From an uncultured Rhodospirillales bacterium (GTDB lineage: Bacteria; Pseudomonadota; Alphaproteobacteria; Rhodospirillales; UBA2165), in the NCBI GenBank assembly GCA_913055735.1, contig CAJXKD010000001.1:2018281-2082280 (forward strand): 64,000 nucleotides of DNA. The letters are read 5' to 3'. The stretch's first letter is position 1. Every line of letters starts with the position of its first letter. Below, in pieces: positions 7,335 through 15,153 of the stretch. The notes beneath the pieces were generated by a model. It ran no database searches, was not told the DNA's origin, and was given only the letters and a program-made list of their open reading frames with translations. Made by a program: the position numbers and the translations under genes.

Positions 7335-8660
7335 CTATTCGATCGCCAGCAGTGTGGGGAGCCACAGCGAGATGATCGGGAACAGAACAATGAATACGAC
7401 GCGGATACTGTCCGAGATGATGAACGGTACGACACCTCTGAAGGTGTCGAGCATGGGGACGTCCTTGGCCATCGAATTGATGACGAACACGTTGAGTCCC
7501 ACAGGCGGTGTGATCAGTCCCATTTCGACGACGATCAAGGAGATGATGCCGAACCAAAGCTTGGTGTCCTCTGGACCGAGGCCGAAATCCAGTCCGGCGA
7601 TGATCGGCCAAAAGATGGGCACCGTGAGCAGGATCATGGAGAGAGAGTCCATGACAAAGCCCAATAGGATATAAAGAACGATCATGCCCAGCAGGACGAC
7701 ATAGGGCGACAACCCGGAGTTCTGGAAAAAGTCCGCGGCGTAAATCGGCAATTGTGAGAAACCCAGGAAGGCGTTGAACAGTGCCGCGCCCAACAGGATG
7801 AGGAAGATCATCGCGGTGGTCGACGCGGTGCCCAGCAGGGCGTCGATAAAGCCGTCCAGCCGCATGCCGCCCTTGGTGACAGCGACCAGGAAGGTGCCGA
7901 TTGCGCCGATGGCTGCGCCTTCCGTCGGCGTGAACACACCCAGATAGATGCCGCCCATCACCAGTAGGAAAATCAACAGGACGGGCCAGATTTCCAACAG
8001 TGCATGCCATTTTTCGGATCGGCTGGCACGTTCACCGGCCGGACCGGCTTCTGGATTGAGGCGCACGACAATGGCGATGGCGAGAATGTAGCCTAGGGCC
8101 GCCAGGATGCCCGGGATAAACGCCGCCTGGAACAAGGCGGCGACATTGGATTCGACCATGATGGCGTAAATGATCAGCACCACCGATGGCGGAATAAGGA
8201 TGCCGAGTGTGCCGCCTGCCGCGAGGGTGCCGGTCGCAAGAGAGCCCGAATAGTTCAGCCGGCGCAGCTCCGGCAAGGCGACTTGGCCCATGGTCGCGGC
8301 GGTGGCGAGGGATGATCCCGAGATGGCGCCAAAGCCCGCGCACCCGCCGATGGCCGCCATGGCGACGCCGCCGCGGTGATGGCCCAGCCATGTATTCGCG
8401 GCACTGAACAAGGCGCGACTGAGGCCCGCCTTCGCGGCAAACTGGCCCATCATCAGGAACAGCGGCACCACCGACAGGTCGAACGTTGTGAAACGCCAAT
8501 AGGTTTCGGTTTTCAGGAAACTGAGCAACGCCACCGGCCCAGCGATAATGACGTAACCCACCAGGCCGACGCCGATCATGGCGACGCCGATGGGGATGCG
8601 GACGGCGAGTAGGCCGAGAAGGGCGGCAAATCCGATAACGCCGATTGTTAAGGTGCTCAT
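7335..8660 (-). CDS. dctM: TRAP transporter large permease (DctM family), second system
   Basis: 441-residue polytopic permease and last gene of the minus-strand dctP-Q-M operon. Conserved segments are VVPLFLMMGQFAAKAGLS, GTLGILIPPSVVLIIYAI, GVFTPTEGAAIGAIG and LITPPVGLNVFVINS. Length and helix pattern are normal. The gap to the dctQ stop is 12 bases. The sequence is clearly different from the 4519-5901 permease, so this is a second system and not a recent duplication. Transcription ends at the shared terminator at 7280-7310. Confidence 0.92.
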   Translation of the reverse strand: MSTLTIGVIGFAALLGLLAVRIPIGVAMIGVGLVGYVIIAGPVALLSFLKTETYWRFTTFDLSVVPLFLMMGQFAAKAGLSRALFSAANTWLGHHRGGVAMAAIGGCAGFGAISGSSLATAATMGQVALPELRRLNYSGSLATGTLAAGGTLGILIPPSVVLIIYAIMVESNVAALFQAAFIPGILAALGYILAIAIVVRLNPEAGPAGERASRSEKWHALLEIWPVLLIFLLVMGGIYLGVFTPTEGAAIGAIGTFLVAVTKGGMRLDGFIDALLGTASTTAMIFLILLGAALFNAFLGFSQLPIYAADFFQNSGLSPYVVLLGMIVLYILLGFVMDSLSMILLTVPIFWPIIAGLDFGLGPEDTKLWFGIISLIVVEMGLITPPVGLNVFVINSMAKDVPMLDTFRGVVPFIISDSIRVVFIVLFPIISLWLPTLLAIE

Positions 8661-8672
8661 GGCAGAAAAGGC

Positions 8673-9209
8673 CTATTCGTCGATGAACTGGCCAGCACGC
8701 ATCTCGGCGATGCTCCGGCCAATGGTGTAGACGATGACGATGACGAGGAACGACATAAACAGGACGGAAACGGGAAAAGTCGTCCACCGCGGGAAATTGA
8801 TGGTCATCGACCGTTCGCCGTAGTTGTACATGTCGATGCCGCCGTAGATCATTCGCCACGTGAGAAGGACGCCGATGGCGAGGTACATCAGACTGCCGAT
8901 GATATCGAAAAAGACCTTGGCGCGAACCGGCGCGGTCGACATGAAAAAATCGACAATAACGTTTCCGCGTGTCAGTTGGCACCAGGGCAGGAACGCGAAA
9001 ACGGCGACACCGGTGCCGATTGCCACCAGCTCGAAGTCACCCGGAATGGGGGCGCTGAACAGAAAGCGGCCGATGATACTGACCGATGCCATGGCAGCGA
9101 TCAGGAACAGCAAAACACCGCCGAGAATGGCGAGCACGCGGGAGATTTGGTAAAGAGCGCGGCCGATGGGATCGGTGGGCCGGCTCGTCGTTCCGGTTTC
9201 TTCGGACAT
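8673..9209 (-). CDS. dctQ: TRAP transporter small permease (DctQ family), second system
   Basis: 178 residues with four membrane helices (ILGGVLLFLIAAMASVSIIG, ELVAIGTGVAVFAFLPW, FFDIIGSLMYLAIGVLL, FPVSVLFMSFLVIVIVY). The CQLTRGNVIVDFF segment is typical of DctQ. It sits between dctP and dctM and pairs with the large permease at 7335-8660. Confidence 0.88.
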   Translation of the reverse strand: MSEETGTTSRPTDPIGRALYQISRVLAILGGVLLFLIAAMASVSIIGRFLFSAPIPGDFELVAIGTGVAVFAFLPWCQLTRGNVIVDFFMSTAPVRAKVFFDIIGSLMYLAIGVLLTWRMIYGGIDMYNYGERSMTINFPRWTTFPVSVLFMSFLVIVIVYTIGRSIAEMRAGQFIDE

Positions 9210-9224
9210 GGATTTCTTAGAGAT

Positions 9225-9257
9225 AAAAAATGCGGGCCGGGAGAACCCCGGCCCGCA
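9225..9257 (-). terminator. Intercistronic attenuator between dctP and dctQ (second system)
   Basis: TGCGGGCCGGG and CCCGGCCCGCA form an 11-bp stem around a 5-base loop. On the minus strand it is followed by TTTTTTATC, so it is a classical intrinsic terminator shape. As it lies inside the operon it likely reduces read-through so that the receptor is made in excess of the permease. Confidence 0.82.
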
Positions 9258-9263
9258 AATGGG

Positions 9264-10310
9264 TTATTTCGAATATTTGTCGATCAAGGTACGTGCGTCG
9301 GCAAGGAGAGCCGCGCCGTCGATACCGTCCTTCGCGACCTCGCGGTACCACCGTTCGAACACCGGTGCCGCTGCGGCGCGCATTTTCTCGACTTCGGATT
9401 CGGGGATGACGTGGAACTTGTTCTTCTTCTTGGACTGAACCACTTTCAGGCCCGGCTCCTCGATGGCGGCCCAGTTGTTGCCCGCCCATTCCGCGATGTT
9501 GCCACCGGAATTGTCGTCGATCACCCGCTTCATGTCGGCGGAAAGCCCGTCATAGGACTTCTTGTTCATCAGGAACGTGAACACGTTGGTGCCGAGCCGG
9601 GGCTGCGGGCCGGCCAACGTCGAGAAGTTGCTGACCAGATCCTGCGTCTTGACCGCAGGTGCGATTTCATACGGCAGGGTGACGCCGTCGATCACGCCCT
9701 TGGACAAAGCCGGCGGAATGGCGTTCAACGGCATGCCGAGGCCGGTGGCCCCGAGCGCTTCGAGCAGCCAGACGCCACTGCGGGCGGCGGCACGAAGTTT
9801 CATGCCTTTGAGGTCGGCCATCTTGGTGACCGGGTCCTTGGTTTGGAACAGGAAGCCCGCATGAACATGCAGCAGGATCGGTTTATAATCCTTGAGGTCG
9901 GTATCGTTCAGATACTTGGCCTGGAAATCCTGCAACGCTAGCGTCGTGGACAGCGGATCCTTGTGAACGAAGGGCAGTTCGAAGGGTTCGACCCGCGGCA
10001 TACGGCCGGGCGTGAAGCCAGGCAACGTCCAGGCGATGTCGATCACGCCGTCACGTACTTGGTCGAGAAGCTGAGGGGCTTTGCCGCCCAATTGCATGGA
10101 CCAGAAGCCTTGGACCTTCATCTTGCCGTTGGCGGCCTTGTTCACCTTCTCGATCCAGGGGATCAGGAAGGTTTTCGGCGGATTGGCCACCGGCGGCACG
10201 AAGGTTTGAAGCCGTAAGGTGACTTCCTGCGACGAAGCTGTCTGAGGCACTAAGGCGGTCGCGGCGACGATGCCGGCTGCCAGCGAAATGACTGCGCGTG
10301 TTTTAGACAT
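9264..10310 (-). CDS. dctP: TRAP transporter substrate-binding protein (DctP family), second system
   Basis: 348 residues with signal peptide (about 1-28, cleaved near TASSQ). Start ATG 10310 follows AGAGAGGG. Family features: FLIPWIEKVNKAANGKMKVQ, GVIDIAWTLPGFTPGRMPRVE and the ligand-site Arg region GMKLRAAARSGVWLLEALG. C-terminal residues are Lys-rich. It is the first gene of the operon and is followed by the attenuator hairpin. Ligand unknown, probably an organic acid. The 170-bp upstream region holds CCTGA-A-TCAGG at 10415-10425, a small palindrome that could bind a regulator. Confidence 0.9.
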   Translation of the reverse strand: MSKTRAVISLAAGIVAATALVPQTASSQEVTLRLQTFVPPVANPPKTFLIPWIEKVNKAANGKMKVQGFWSMQLGGKAPQLLDQVRDGVIDIAWTLPGFTPGRMPRVEPFELPFVHKDPLSTTLALQDFQAKYLNDTDLKDYKPILLHVHAGFLFQTKDPVTKMADLKGMKLRAAARSGVWLLEALGATGLGMPLNAIPPALSKGVIDGVTLPYEIAPAVKTQDLVSNFSTLAGPQPRLGTNVFTFLMNKKSYDGLSADMKRVIDDNSGGNIAEWAGNNWAAIEEPGLKVVQSKKKNKFHVIPESEVEKMRAAAAPVFERWYREVAKDGIDGAALLADARTLIDKYSK

Positions 10311-10479
10311 GCTAGCCCTCTCTGTTAATTTAATTCAGGTGGTTGGCGGTTGTTGATACGAAAAATGGTCGATTGTTTAAGTGGTAAAAAACCCACAAGA
10401 GTTCCCTGTTGTCTCCTGAATCAGGCTTGTTTTCAAGGAATAATGAATATGCCCCGGTTTCCAGCCTTTTCAGGACCTT

Positions 10480-10881
10480 TTACCGAGGTTTGTAGGCCGT
10501 TCCTTTGATTTCGATCAATAAATGAGGATGCGGTAACTGATGGACGGCTACCGTGGTACGCGTTGGACCCGTTCCGCGCTCGAAATAGCGGTTGTAGACC
10601 TCATTAAACCCGCCAAAGTCGTTCATGTTGACCAAATAGCAGGTCACATCGACTAAATCGTCCAAGTCGGCGCCCAAATCCTGCAAATTGACCCGCATAT
10701 TCTCGAAAACGGCTGCCGCCTGGGCGCGTATATCCAGATTGGTGGTGCCCATCGTGTCCACCTCGACCCCGGCGAAACTGTTGTCGGGTTGGCGGGAACT
10801 GGTCCCTGATACGAAGATGAAATCGCCGACCCGCTTGGAAAGGGGATAGTTGGCGCGTGGAGTCATGCGTTTTTCGGTCAC
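10480..10881 (-). CDS. RidA family protein, 2-aminomuconate deaminase-like
   Basis: 133 residues from a GTG at 10881, which has AGGA at the right distance; an ATG further upstream (10971) lacks a ribosome site. The body matches the RidA/YjgF fold (VGDFIFVSGTSSRQPDNSF, then CYLVNMNDFGGFNEVYNRYF, and TRTTVAVHQLPHPHLLIEIK). The HQLPHPHLLIEIK ending and GTTNLDIRAQ resemble 2-aminomuconate deaminases of the 3-hydroxyanthranilate meta-cleavage pathway more than general RidA. The divergent gene 122 bp away encodes 3-hydroxyanthranilate dioxygenase, which supports this. The exact substrate is an inference. Confidence 0.78.
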   Translation of the reverse strand: MTEKRMTPRANYPLSKRVGDFIFVSGTSSRQPDNSFAGVEVDTMGTTNLDIRAQAAAVFENMRVNLQDLGADLDDLVDVTCYLVNMNDFGGFNEVYNRYFERGTGPTRTTVAVHQLPHPHLLIEIKGTAYKPR

Positions 10882-11003
10882 GGTAATCCTGCCCGGTGCT
10901 GGTGATGGAACGTTGCTTGTTGGTGCGGCATTGTGCCACTTCGGGCGCGGCGATACCATGCTTGCCGACATACGAACAACGAATGGACCATGGGAAAGCG
11001 ACG

Positions 11004-11525
11004 ATGACCGATTTAGCCGCCTTCAATCTGATGGAATGGATCGACAAGCACGCCGATCAACTCAAACCGCCGGTGGGCAACGCGATGCTTCTGCCCGAAG
11101 GCGACTTTATCGTCATGGCCATCGGCGGCCCCAATCTGCGAACCGACTATCATGACGATCCGGGCGAGGAGATTTTCTATCAGGTGCGCGGCGACATGAC
11201 GTTGCGGGTTCAAGACAACGGCAAGCCCCGCGATATTTCCATCCGCGAAGGCGAATTGTTTTTGCTGCCAGCCCACGTGCGCCATTCACCACAACGGCCG
11301 GAAGGGTCCGTGGGGGTCGTGGTCGAGCGTCTGCGCAAACCCGGCGAGTTGGATGCGTTCGAGTGGTACTGCGAAAAATGCAACGCGCTCGTCCATCGAC
11401 GCGAAGTGGAACTCAACAGCATCTACGAAGACCTGCCGCCGGTGTTCGACGAATATTACGGCGATGCCAAACTGCGCGTGTGCCCCGATTGCGGCCACGA
11501 GAACCCGGGCAAACCTGGCAAGTAA
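11004..11525 (+). CDS. nbaC: 3-Hydroxyanthranilate 3,4-dioxygenase
   Basis: 173-residue bicupin-fold Fe(II) enzyme of the expected length, opening the ring of 3-hydroxyanthranilate to aminocarboxymuconate semialdehyde in tryptophan/kynurenine breakdown. Visible are the metal ligands in DYHDDPGEEIFYQVRGDM (His, Glu) and FLLPAHVRHSPQRPEGS (His), and the bacterial C-terminal rubredoxin-like site with CEKC and CPDC. ATG 11004 is preferred over upstream in-frame starts because it gives the family N-terminus (LAAFNLMEWID). The rest of the pathway (decarboxylase, semialdehyde dehydrogenase) is not in the window. Confidence 0.94.
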   Translation: MTDLAAFNLMEWIDKHADQLKPPVGNAMLLPEGDFIVMAIGGPNLRTDYHDDPGEEIFYQVRGDMTLRVQDNGKPRDISIREGELFLLPAHVRHSPQRPEGSVGVVVERLRKPGELDAFEWYCEKCNALVHRREVELNSIYEDLPPVFDEYYGDAKLRVCPDCGHENPGKPGK

Positions 11526-11535
11526 CTCAGTTTCG

Positions 11536-11850
11536 CTAATTGCCTTCGGCGGTTTTTGGCGCGGCCGCGGGGTTCCATTGTCCGCGGCGCATGCGGGTAA
11601 CCGTGACGGTCTCGAACACGCCCGCCTTGCGGAAGGGTTCGTTTTCGGAAAACCGGTCGGCGTCCGCCCGGCTCGGCACATTGATGATCAGGACGCTGCC
11701 CGTTCGCGTGTCGCCGTCGTCGCCCAGTGTGGCGCCGCCGAGGACGAGGATGTCTTTGTGCGCTTCAAGATAAGCGAAATGTTCCTCACGGGCGTTGGCG
11801 CGACGTTCCGATGCGCCGGCTTTATCGACGCCGTAGACCATGTACAACAT
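11536..11850 (-). CDS. YciI family protein
   Basis: 104 residues from ATG 11850, preceded by AAAGGGGG. The small ferredoxin-like alpha+beta fold of YciI is recognised by the HFAYLEAHKDILVLGGA segment (His in the putative active site), GSVLIINVPSRADADRF and NEPFRKAGVFETVTV. Biochemical roles vary: some members act as dehydrochlorinases or muconolactone-type enzymes. It converges on the dioxygenase gene, 10 bases apart. A C-terminal tail after MRRGQW is low in structure. Confidence 0.83.
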   Translation of the reverse strand: MLYMVYGVDKAGASERRANAREEHFAYLEAHKDILVLGGATLGDDGDTRTGSVLIINVPSRADADRFSENEPFRKAGVFETVTVTRMRRGQWNPAAAPKTAEGN

Positions 11851-11975
11851 AATAGGTGCCCCCCCTTTCTGGCAATTTGGCGCGTCCGGGCCTGCGAAGT
11901 AAAGACTTTGAGGTGAGTTAGAGACTCCGGCATGGACTTCGCGGACGCCCTGCGCCAATATCTGATAAATTCTGC

Positions 11976-12005
11976 AATGCGGAAAATCAAACCTGCCTCC
12001 GCATT
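11976..12005. repeat. Inverted repeat upstream of the TGA-containing reductase
   Basis: AATGCGG (11976-11982) and CCGCATT (11999-12005), spaced by 16 bases. It ends about 10 bases before the ribosome site of the next gene. It could be an operator or a 5'-leader hairpin; nothing in the sequence decides. Confidence 0.35.
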
Positions 12006-12028
12006 ATCCAGCTCCAGGGAGAAATTGA

Positions 12029-12997
12029 ATGGGAATGCTCGTAGACGGCAAATGGACGGACGAGGATCGCGTCAACGTCGGTGGCCGTTTTGTGCGATCG
12101 GAAAGCACATTTCGTGATTTCATCACTGCCGACGGATCATCCGGCTTCAAGGCCGAGCCCGGCAGATACCACCTCTATATCTCCCATAACTGACCCTGGG
12201 CTTACCGAACCGTGATGTTCCGGAAGCTCAAACACCTCGAAGATTTTATTGGCTTGTCCATCGTCGCCTCGACGCGAAGCGATCAAGGCTGGACCTTCAC
12301 CGGCGAAGAAGGCTGCACCGAGGATCACCTTTATGGCGCGACCTATATGCACGAGCTTTATACGCGTGCCGATCCTCACGTGACCTGCCGGGTGACGGTG
12401 CCGGTGCTGTGGGACAAACAGAAAGAAACCATCGTCAACAACGAAAGCTCGGAAATCATCCGCATGCTCAACGACGCATTCGTCGATTTGGCACCGCCGA
12501 GTCCCGACTACTATCCGGAAGAACTGCGGTCCGAGATCGACGAGATCAACGATTTTGTCTACGAGAACGTCAATAACGGCGTTTACCGGGCCGGTTTTGC
12601 GACCGCTCAGGAGGCCTATGAAGAAGGCTATGACAAGGTGTTTGCTGCCCTCGATGAGATCGAGGAGCGCCTCGGTAAGCAGCGCTATTTGGTCGGCGAC
12701 CGCCTGACCGAAGCGGATTGGCGCTTGTTTTCGACGCTGTTGCGTTTCGACCTTGTTTACTACGGATATTTCAAGTGCAACCGCCAGCACGTCTATGAAT
12801 ATCCCAACATCTGGAACTACACGCTGGAGCTTTATCAGCATCCGGGGATCGCCGAGGTGACCAACTTGGAGCACATCAAGAAGGGCTATTACTCCAAGGG
12901 CTTGCGCAATCCTTTTGGGATCGTCCCCAAAGGGCCCGATCTCGATCACTTGCAACTCCACGACCGGGAGCGTTTTCCGGCGTGGGCAGCAAACTGA
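12029..12997 (+). CDS. yqjG: Glutathionyl-hydroquinone reductase, candidate selenoprotein (in-frame TGA at catalytic Cys)
   Basis: Read through one TGA (12191-12193, codon 55) this is a full-length 322-residue YqjG/xi-class glutathione transferase (E. coli YqjG is 328). These enzymes reduce glutathionyl-hydroquinones using a Cys in the motif CPWAHR. Here the text is RYHLYISHN-TGA-PWAYR, so the TGA falls exactly on that Cys. Before it, MGMLVDGKWTD and STFRDFITADGSSGF are family-typical; after it come VPVLWDK, NNESSEIIRM, NNGVYRAGFATAQEAY and LTEADWRLFSTLLRFD. ATG 12029 follows CAGGGAG at ideal spacing, and no frameshift occurs on either side. A SECIS-like hairpin starts 4 bases after the TGA. 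Automated calling would start at 12212 or 12215 and lose the active site. The alternative is a one-base nonsense pseudogene. I favour selenocysteine, but selA/B/C/D are not in the window. Confidence 0.8.
12191..12229 (+). promoter_or_regulatory. Candidate bacterial SECIS element directly after the TGA
   Basis: After TGA (12191-12193) and CCCT, the bases fold as GGGCTT (12198-12203) with AAGCTC (12224-12229), one bulged A (12204), CCG (12205-12207) with CGG (12221-12223), one bulged C (12220), AAC (12208-12210) with GTT (12217-12219), and a 6-base loop CGTGAT (12211-12216). There are 12 pairs, one of them G-T. The loop begins 17 bases after the TGA, close to E. coli fdhF (about 18), and its second base is G followed by T, as bacterial SECIS models require. 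Confidence 0.7.
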
Positions 12998-13050
12998 ATC
13001 TGTCGCCGAACAACGAGATAAATACGTAACCGGGAAGAGAAGAGAGAAAA

Positions 13051-15153
13051 ATGTCGGACGTCATCGATTTCGAAGTGCGCGGCGCCATTGGCGTCATCAC
13101 CATCAACAACCCGCCCGCGAATGCGTTGAGCTTCGCGGTCGACAAGGGATTGCACGAGGCGGTGCAGCGGTGCACGGCGGATGACGCGATCAAGGCCATG
13201 GTGATCACGGGTGGTGGCAAGATGTTCGTCGCCGGCGCCGATATCAGTGAGTTCGGCAAACCGCGTCCCGATGATGTGCCGGAACTCAACGACGTTATCG
13301 AAGGGATCGAGGCGAGCGACAAACCGGTTGTCGCGGCGCTCAACGGTCTGGCTCTGGGCGGCGGGCTTGAGCTCGCCATGTCCTGCCATTACCGGCTTGC
13401 GGCGCCCACCATCCAGGTGGGCCAGCCGGAAGTGAAACTGGGGTTCATCCCGGGAGCGGGCGGCACACAGCGGCTGCCGCGTCTCGCAGGCGTCGAGGCG
13501 GCCCTCGATATGATCGTCGGCGGCGATCCCATCAAGGCGCAGAAGGCGCTGGAATTGGGAATCGTCGACGAGTTGGTTGAGGGCGACGTGGTGGCCCGTG
13601 CGGTGGAATTCGCCGAAGAAGTGGCCGCCAAAGGCGGAGCGCCACGCCGTACCGGCGAACAAACCGACAAGATCAGCGGCGTCGATAAATCGGTGTTCGA
13701 CGCCTACCGCCGGAAGATTGCTCCCAAGTCACGCGGACTGGCAGCACCCTATGAATGCATCCGCATGGTCGAGGTGGCCGCGACCCTGCCGTTCGCGCAA
13801 GGGCTGGAAGAGGAACGCAAGGCGTTCGTCACGTTGCGTGACTCCGATCAGGCCGCTGCCATGCGCTACATGTTCTTTGCCGAGCGTGAAGTGGCCAAGG
13901 TGCCCGACGTGCCGCGCGACGTGCAGCCGATGAAAATCGCGTCAGCGGCGGTGGTTGGCTCGGGCACCATGGGTGGCGGCATCGCCATGTGCTTTGCGAA
14001 CGCGGGGGTGCCGGTGACGGTGACCGATATCAGCCAAGAGGCGTTGGATGCGGGGCTTGCCAAGGTAAAAGCGAATTACGAGGGCTCGGTGTCACGCGGG
14101 CGTTTGACCCAGGCACAGATGGATGAGCGCTTGGGCCTCATCTCTGGCTCGGTCGGCTACGACGGCGCCAAGGAAGCGGACATCGTCATCGAAGCGGTGT
14201 TCGAAGATATGGACCTCAAGAAAAAAATATTTGCCGATCTTGATGCGGTGATGAAGCCGGAGGCGATCCTCGCCTCCAATACCTCCACCCTCGATATCAA
14301 CGAACTGGCCGCGGTGACCAAGCGGCCGGACAAGGTCGTCGGCACGCACTTTTTTAGTCCGGCCAATGTGATGAAGCTGCTGGAAAACGTGCGCACCGAA
14401 ACGGCGTCGAAGGAAACCATCGCCACCGTCATGCAATTGTCGAAGGTTTTGGGCAAGGTGGGTGTCCTCGTCGGCGTCGGCGACGGGTTTGTCGGCAACC
14501 GGCTGTTGGGTTTTGCCTCCCGCATCGCAGAGTTCATGGTCGAGGAGGGCGCGCTCCCTTGGCAGGTGGATAAGGTGCTCTACGATTTCGGCTTCCCCAT
14601 GGGGCCGTTCGCGGTCAGCGACATGGCCGGCGTCGATATCCGCTACCTGTCGCGGCAGGGGCAGTTGAAGCTCTATCCGGGGCGGCGCAATCCGGTGCTC
14701 ACCGACAAGCTTTATGAAATGGGCCGACTGGGCCAGAAGACGGGCAAGGGCTGGTATCTGTATAAGGACGGCAGCCGCAAGGGCGAACCCGATCCCGAGA
14801 TCGAGAAGCTGATTGCCGAAACCTCAAAGGAACTGGGGATTGATCGGCGTCCTTTCAGCGACGAGGAAATCCTTGCGAATTACCTCTGCGCCTTGAGCAA
14901 CACCGGTGCGCATGTCCTCGATGAAGGTCTCGCCATCCGCGCCAGCGATATCGACGTTATCTGGCTCTACGGTTACGGCTTTCCCCGGCAGCACGGCGGG
15001 CCCATGTTCCACGCCGATCTCGTCGGCCTCGACAAGGTGCTGGCCAAGACCGAGGCCATGTTCCAGCTGTATGGCGATTGGATGAAGCCGGCCGGCCTTC
15101 TGAAGACGTTTGCTGCCGAAGGGAAGAAATTCAAGGACTACAAAGCGGGCTAA
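13051..15153 (+). CDS. 3-Hydroxyacyl-CoA dehydrogenase / enoyl-CoA hydratase (FadB/FadJ type)
   Basis: 700-residue bifunctional beta-oxidation enzyme. The hydratase half (1-190) has the oxyanion region MFVAGADISEF and the two catalytic glutamates E107 (GGLELAMSCH) and E127 (GQPEVKLGFIPGAGG). A linker is followed by the NAD-binding Rossmann site VVGSGTMGGGIAMCFANAG (about 297-315), the HFFSPANVMKLLE active-site His, and two C-terminal dehydrogenase domains (GFVGNRLLG; GYGFPRQHGGPM). Start ATG 13051 follows AGAGAG. It stands alone without a thiolase neighbour. It is preceded by the TGA-containing reductase with a 53-bp gap, and its stop overlaps that of the convergent methyltransferase. Confidence 0.93.
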   Translation: MSDVIDFEVRGAIGVITINNPPANALSFAVDKGLHEAVQRCTADDAIKAMVITGGGKMFVAGADISEFGKPRPDDVPELNDVIEGIEASDKPVVAALNGLALGGGLELAMSCHYRLAAPTIQVGQPEVKLGFIPGAGGTQRLPRLAGVEAALDMIVGGDPIKAQKALELGIVDELVEGDVVARAVEFAEEVAAKGGAPRRTGEQTDKISGVDKSVFDAYRRKIAPKSRGLAAPYECIRMVEVAATLPFAQGLEEERKAFVTLRDSDQAAAMRYMFFAEREVAKVPDVPRDVQPMKIASAAVVGSGTMGGGIAMCFANAGVPVTVTDISQEALDAGLAKVKANYEGSVSRGRLTQAQMDERLGLISGSVGYDGAKEADIVIEAVFEDMDLKKKIFADLDAVMKPEAILASNTSTLDINELAAVTKRPDKVVGTHFFSPANVMKLLENVRTETASKETIATVMQLSKVLGKVGVLVGVGDGFVGNRLLGFASRIAEFMVEEGALPWQVDKVLYDFGFPMGPFAVSDMAGVDIRYLSRQGQLKLYPGRRNPVLTDKLYEMGRLGQKTGKGWYLYKDGSRKGEPDPEIEKLIAETSKELGIDRRPFSDEEILANYLCALSNTGAHVLDEGLAIRASDIDVIWLYGYGFPRQHGGPMFHADLVGLDKVLAKTEAMFQLYGDWMKPAGLLKTFAAEGKKFKDYKAG

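Noticed and set aside
12212..12997. A 261-residue GST-like gene starting after the TGA
   Set aside because: It lacks the thioredoxin-fold start and the active-site residue, has no ribosome site, and the missing part is encoded in frame directly upstream with a perfect ribosome site.
13051..15153. A second selenoprotein or recoding site elsewhere in the window
   Set aside because: All other recognised genes read through without an in-frame stop; only the 12029-12997 gene needs recoding.
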